A DNA stretch of 9,479 nt from Methanobacteriota archaeon (GTDB lineage: Archaea; Thermoplasmatota; Poseidoniia; Poseidoniales; Poseidoniaceae), in NCBI GenBank assembly GCA_002731395.1, contig PCBQ01000070.1:1-9479 (forward strand), written 5' to 3'. The translations under genes and the position numbers were made by a program. The notes under the pieces are model-generated. The model saw nothing but the letters and a program-made list of their open reading frames with translations, did not search any database and was not told where the DNA came from. Positions 8,401-9,479 of the stretch are shown piece after piece. The first letter of the stretch is position 1. The number at the start of each line of letters is the position of its first letter.

Positions 8401-8956
8401 GGAATCCGTCGAGTACCTGAACGAAATTGACCTCGCAGCCATCGACCGTGACGGGGACGGTGACATTGACGATCGTGAAGCGGAGCGTCATACGCTGGCC
8501 TGTTCCACCACTTACGACCCCCTCGACCTCGACGGTGACGGCGTTGCAAACGATGTTGATGCCTTCCCCGAAGACCCCGACGAGAGCCTCGATTCGGACG
8601 GTGACGGAGTTGGCGATAACGCAGATCTCGTTTCGGGGGTCAACGACAGTTTGGTGACCTACGGTGCAGCCGTTGCGGTCCTTGTGCTGATCATCGTCAT
8701 GCTCCTGACCATGCTTCGTCGTGGTCCCGGTGGGGCACAACCCGTCGATCCTTGGGCTGACCTTGGCGATGAAAAGCGCATGCCTGACCTCTTCGAACCC
8801 GCAACGATGGCTCACGATGCACCGATGGCGTACGACCCTACTCCGCCCACAGCGAGCAGCAATACGTTGGATCCTGCGCCTCAGGTCCCTGGTATGACCG
8901 ACCTGCCGCCACCGCTTGACGATGCACTCCCGGGTGAGCCGCTCGAATGGCGTTGA
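5405..8956 (+). CDS. Secreted, membrane-anchored multidomain surface protein (C-type lectin-like, LamG, PPC-like, EF-hand/TSP3)
   Basis: This 1183-residue protein is probably displayed on the outside of the cell and anchored by one C-terminal helix. The start at 5405 is chosen because it gives a clean signal peptide: Arg5/Arg7, a hydrophobic stretch (ALALVALLVL, 8-17), and a likely cleavage site after SAGA (27-30). Upstream in-frame codons would bury it. Domains in order: C-type lectin-like fold about 46-172 (LWTGLND, FRWHDGTP, ADQPS, WND); LamG/jelly-roll about 175-395 (ALRFDGEDDHIS, GELTIEARIH, FFLNGEAIGSF); four beta domains about 401-514, 526-658, 670-771 and 782-882, the middle two like bacterial PPC domains; EF-hand-like loops at 932-943, 958-969 and 1014-1025; TSP3-like aspartate repeats about 1041-1074; a membrane helix about 1083-1104 stopped by Arg-Arg; and a 78-residue proline-rich tail predicted to be cytoplasmic. 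Binding of glycans, other surfaces or calcium is inferred from domain types; the ligand is unknown. It follows the helicase by 53 bases and converges on a sortase-like gene. Confidence 0.88.
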   Translation: MQDGRSRALALVALLVLSTTLATLTPSAGAESALDVEVLDTKVNPANNHTYHLLSASSWTEAAQAARGLDGFLVTVDDEAENTWLHETWGNDGNITRHLWTGLNDAAEEGVFRWHDGTPYIHRQWGADQPSMTDEEDYVHITGPNMGSIQPGDWNDLENDPQYFPVYGVVELGPGADFALRFDGEDDHISTADDTTLRAPSTTGELTIEARIHPTDLDGIHTVVMYGDHGYGLYLDEGRLGYSSEYSLSKNALSDANITLEEDAWSTVAVAVNTTTGGTFFLNGEAIGSFDATQAEIPAGDFGSNDCYDAGLACENLVIGRHGAGADRYHFEGMIDHVSISSSDLRVTSGSGNVSLNTTDNPLSAWTFGEGEGDLTTDQADRDGTIHGAAWVMPDGSIVAQALELENGDELAIEDISAGDTLLFFAELPDFTRSLTVQAFAWSSGEGKEEGDAEFSLYHDVDRVPSAWSHMDEVQNWGWGGVFSSYSWPDSGVHWFALNAEADLDEFSLWVDWDVAEAPPTLEDMIELKHGIPIADQELQSQRGSEFGDTIQYYVNVTEPLADLAVETYGGDGNVQLAISYGGPPDPFGQWSEWDEWDIIGAPGFFEEDGIDPDAYEDWSSGPGNEEEVHLYDVEPGTYYVTAFTWGRASDFSIVADLTPMPSNGEASDAIALTEGIPYGPFSGYDGLSQYFSIEVPEGTERLEVSLDDGVGEADLHLAYASTPSETVYDHRSTSPGSNDLVAFNDPTPGTWMILVHTDRVFSGTTILAEFAERFVWDWDGEPIELFNGEAIVGIEAEEGTVLEFFGVLEEPASPLEVTTWGEGGEIELEGEAEPYDWELVFEERPRGRQWGEATWVQGDGVNWFWYVDTAANGRFDVTVEVTEDVSAFGIMATWVEVDLPPVEDDDDVDNDGPFDPEGCEERTVEWFTELDADRDGLVSLDEHWPHPDTGTPGEDLDRNQDARLQMAELEADLCSCAQEFLYIWEQADEMDAYTVEDMESVEYLNEIDLAAIDRDGDGDIDDREAERHTLACSTTYDPLDLDGDGVANDVDAFPEDPDESLDSDGDGVGDNADLVSGVNDSLVTYGAAVAVLVLIIVMLLTMLRRGPGGAQPVDPWADLGDEKRMPDLFEPATMAHDAPMAYDPTPPTASSNTLDPAPQVPGMTDLPPPLDDALPGEPLEWR
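5540..5920 (+). other. C-type lectin-like domain with calcium-site residues
   Basis: Residues about 46-172 show the C-type lectin-like order: HTYHLLSASSWTEAAQAA (first strand and helix), DGFLVTVDDEAENTWL (second helix), LWTGLND (the WIGL position), FRWHDGTP, QWGADQPS, DYVHIT, and GDWNDLEND ending in YGVVEL. The QP pair in the long loop and the WND triad correspond to the calcium/sugar-contact positions of classical members. There are no cysteines in this stretch, so it lacks the disulfides of animal lectins, as many prokaryotic members do. Sugar binding is inference. Confidence 0.75.
5927..6589 (+). other. LamG / concanavalin A-like jelly-roll domain
   Basis: Residues about 175-395 fit the LamG-type jelly roll: ALRFDGEDDHIS opening, GELTIEARIHPTDLDG, a repeated YG/GY strand region (MYGDHGYGLYLDEGRLGYSS), TVAVAVNTTTGGTFFLNG, and LVIGRHGAG before FEGMIDHVSI. 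It closes with LSAWTFGEGEGD and DGTIHGAAW. Cys307 and Cys314 are seven residues apart and probably form a small loop disulfide; they are two of the few cysteines in the ectodomain. Such domains commonly bind polysaccharides or other proteins. Confidence 0.7.
6605..8050 (+). repeat. Four tandem beta domains in A-B-B-A order, the B type PPC-like
   Basis: Domains 2 (residues about 526-658) and 3 (about 670-771) share an opening I-x-L-x-x-GIP, then Q-Y-(Y/F)-x-x-x-V, L-x-V, a G-x-G turn, and a PGT(Y/W) motif late in the domain (EPGTYYVTAF; TPGTWMILVH). This is the pattern of bacterial pre-peptidase C-terminal (PPC) domains; domain 3, with GVGEADLHLAY, is the clearest. Domains 1 (about 401-514) and 4 (about 782-882) share a different pattern: E-L-x-NG near the start, an acidic-Gly turn then LxFF, and near the end DSGVHWFAL versus GDGVNWFWY. 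The unlike pairs are nested, so the order is A-B-B-A. Confidence 0.6.
8198..8626 (+). other. Calcium-binding stalk: three EF-hand-like loops and TSP3-like repeats
   Basis: Three 12-residue loops match the EF-hand ligand pattern: DADRDGLVSLDE (932-943), DRNQDARLQMAE (958-969) and DRDGDGDIDDRE (1014-1025). They are followed by DLDGDGVANDVDAFPEDPDE and DSDGDGVGDNAD (1041-1074), the spacing of thrombospondin type 3 repeats. A short acidic linker (VEDDDDVDNDG, 903-913) precedes them. Three cysteines lie between the first and last loops (975, 977, 1033), plus Cys920 just before. The cluster sits next to the membrane helix, so it probably forms a calcium-stiffened stalk; calcium binding is inferred from the ligand pattern. 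Confidence 0.7.
8651..8716 (+). other. C-terminal transmembrane helix of the surface protein
   Basis: Residues about 1083-1104 (LVTYGAAVAVLVLIIVMLLT and the following ML) are uniformly hydrophobic and are followed at once by Arg-Arg, a stop-transfer signature that places the N-terminal side outside. The 78-residue tail that follows is rich in Pro, Asp and Ala, ending PPPLDDALPGEPLEWR. It carries no long basic or enzymatic segment I can recognise. Confidence 0.85.
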
Positions 8957-8977
8957 TTCCTCGGTTCCACAACGTCG
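8957..8977. other. Short convergent intergenic spacer
   Basis: Only 21 bases separate the TGA of the plus-strand surface protein gene (8954-8956) from the TAG of the minus-strand sortase-like gene (8978-8980 on the complement). The two transcripts must overlap or stop within each other's 3' ends. No T-rich archaeal terminator is visible in the spacer on either strand. Confidence 0.8.
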
Positions 8978-9479
8978 CTAGGTGCTCTTTGGCCTCAAGG
9001 CCAGTTGGATTGGCCGCATCAAACGCAGGACGTGGGCGTGAAGTTCCGGCAACAACCTGAACATCACCAGAGCAAGACCGTACATGGCCAAAAGGGCCAC
9101 AGCACGAGCCGCATAGGTGTGGGCAAATTCGAACATCCGAATGCCAAAGACATCGACGGACCCATGGATGGCATGCAGCCAGACAATGCCTGCATTACGG
9201 AAGATGTTGAGCACGTGAATCAACGGCAGCGTGAGCAGAAGAGCGCGCACGCGACGCTTCCATGGCATGTCCAACACGGCGATGGCCCCAACGAAGACGA
9301 TCATGGATTGCAGCGCTGTGCAGGCCAAGACAATGTTGACCCCTACGGAGGACCCGTCCGCCCAGATAAGATCGGTTTGAATGGGGTATTCACCGAAAGG
9401 CTGGCTCCAAAACCAAACGTTACCTTCCCATTCCTGCCAAAGCACCTGCCCCTCAGGGGTGCTGACATATGTTTCACCG
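8978..9479 (-). CDS. Archaeosortase/exosortase-family membrane transpeptidase, C-terminal part (5' end beyond window)
   Basis: This is the C-terminal portion of an intramembrane cysteine protease/transpeptidase of the archaeosortase/exosortase family, enzymes that process C-terminal tripartite sorting signals of secreted proteins. The visible frame stays open through the window edge at 9479, so the gene continues to the right; a GTG at 9445-9443 is not needed as a start. Numbering from that GTG, the family's active-site order is present: Cys42 in ACTALQSM at the start of a membrane helix, Arg83 in NIFRNAG, and His109 in FAHTYAARA. The Cys-to-Arg distance is 41 residues, equal to that reported for Haloferax ArtA (C173, R214) as I recall it. 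Hydrophobic helices lie near 36-58, 69-91 and 112-132. Several N-terminal membrane helices are presumably outside the window. The subtype and its cognate signal cannot be read from this fragment. The gene converges on the surface protein gene with 21 bases between. Confidence 0.8.
   Translation of the reverse strand, partial: GETYVSTPEGQVLWQEWEGNVWFWSQPFGEYPIQTDLIWADGSSVGVNIVLACTALQSMIVFVGAIAVLDMPWKRRVRALLLTLPLIHVLNIFRNAGIVWLHAIHGSVDVFGIRMFEFAHTYAARAVALLAMYGLALVMFRLLPELHAHVLRLMRPIQLALRPKST

Noticed and set aside
8651..8740. C-terminal helix of the surface protein as a PGF-CTERM-type sorting signal
   Set aside because: No PGF-like motif precedes the helix, and the tail after it is 78 residues instead of a few basic residues. 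The GPGG after the helix is on the wrong side.
8102..8815. Antisense open frame (237 codons) opposite the calcium-binding stalk
   Set aside because: Its valine- and isoleucine-rich translation is explained by the complement of GAC/GAT-rich aspartate repeats on the plus strand.
8991..9002. Palindrome GGCCTCAAGGCC as a terminator
   Set aside because: It is a four-base-pair stem inside the 3' coding end of the sortase-like gene with no adjacent T-run; archaeal termination relies mainly on T-rich tracts.
9443..9445. GTG as the true start of the sortase-like gene
   Set aside because: The frame remains open through the window edge, and a start there would leave too few membrane helices before the catalytic cysteine.
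1..9479. CRISPR array, insertion sequence, tRNA or other mobile or RNA element
   Set aside because: Nearly all the window is coding. I found no direct-repeat/spacer pattern, terminal inverted repeats, transposase or tRNA-like fold in the short gaps.

Overview
This window looks like part of a chromosome from a planktonic euryarchaeon, most plausibly Marine Group II (Candidatus Poseidoniales). The reasons are an archaeal-type TATA element just upstream of the first gene, a Lhr-family helicase, a large secreted multidomain protein with thrombospondin type 3-like aspartate repeats and a C-terminal membrane anchor, and an archaeosortase/exosortase-family membrane protein. The lineage is an inference from architecture; no rRNA or other marker gene is present.

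Layout: positions 1-62 hold a short promoter/leader. Positions 63-5351 (+) encode a 1762-residue Lhr-type superfamily 2 helicase with a complete motor and an unusually long C-terminal half rich in winged-helix-like segments, including a candidate internal duplication. After a 53-base spacer, positions 5405-8956 (+) encode a 1183-residue secreted, membrane-anchored protein. In order it has a signal peptide, C-type lectin-like domain, LamG/jelly-roll domain, four beta domains (the middle two PPC-like), three EF-hand-like loops, TSP3-like repeats, one transmembrane helix and a proline-rich tail. A 21-base spacer separates it from a convergent minus-strand gene (8978 to the right edge) for an archaeosortase/exosortase-family protein cut off by the window end.

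The coding strands are packed tightly, with no gap over 62 bases. I see no tRNA, rRNA, CRISPR array, insertion sequence or attachment site. The helicase is a nucleic-acid repair/remodelling enzyme with no visible link to its neighbours. The lectin-like surface protein and the sortase-like enzyme both belong to the cell envelope, but the surface protein lacks a recognisable C-terminal sorting signal, so a direct enzyme-substrate link is not supported by the sequence. The region reads as core or near-core chromosome rather than a mobile island. The items most worth a second look are the long Lhr C-terminal half with its repeated module, the A-B-B-A arrangement of beta domains in the surface protein, and its clustered calcium-binding signatures.
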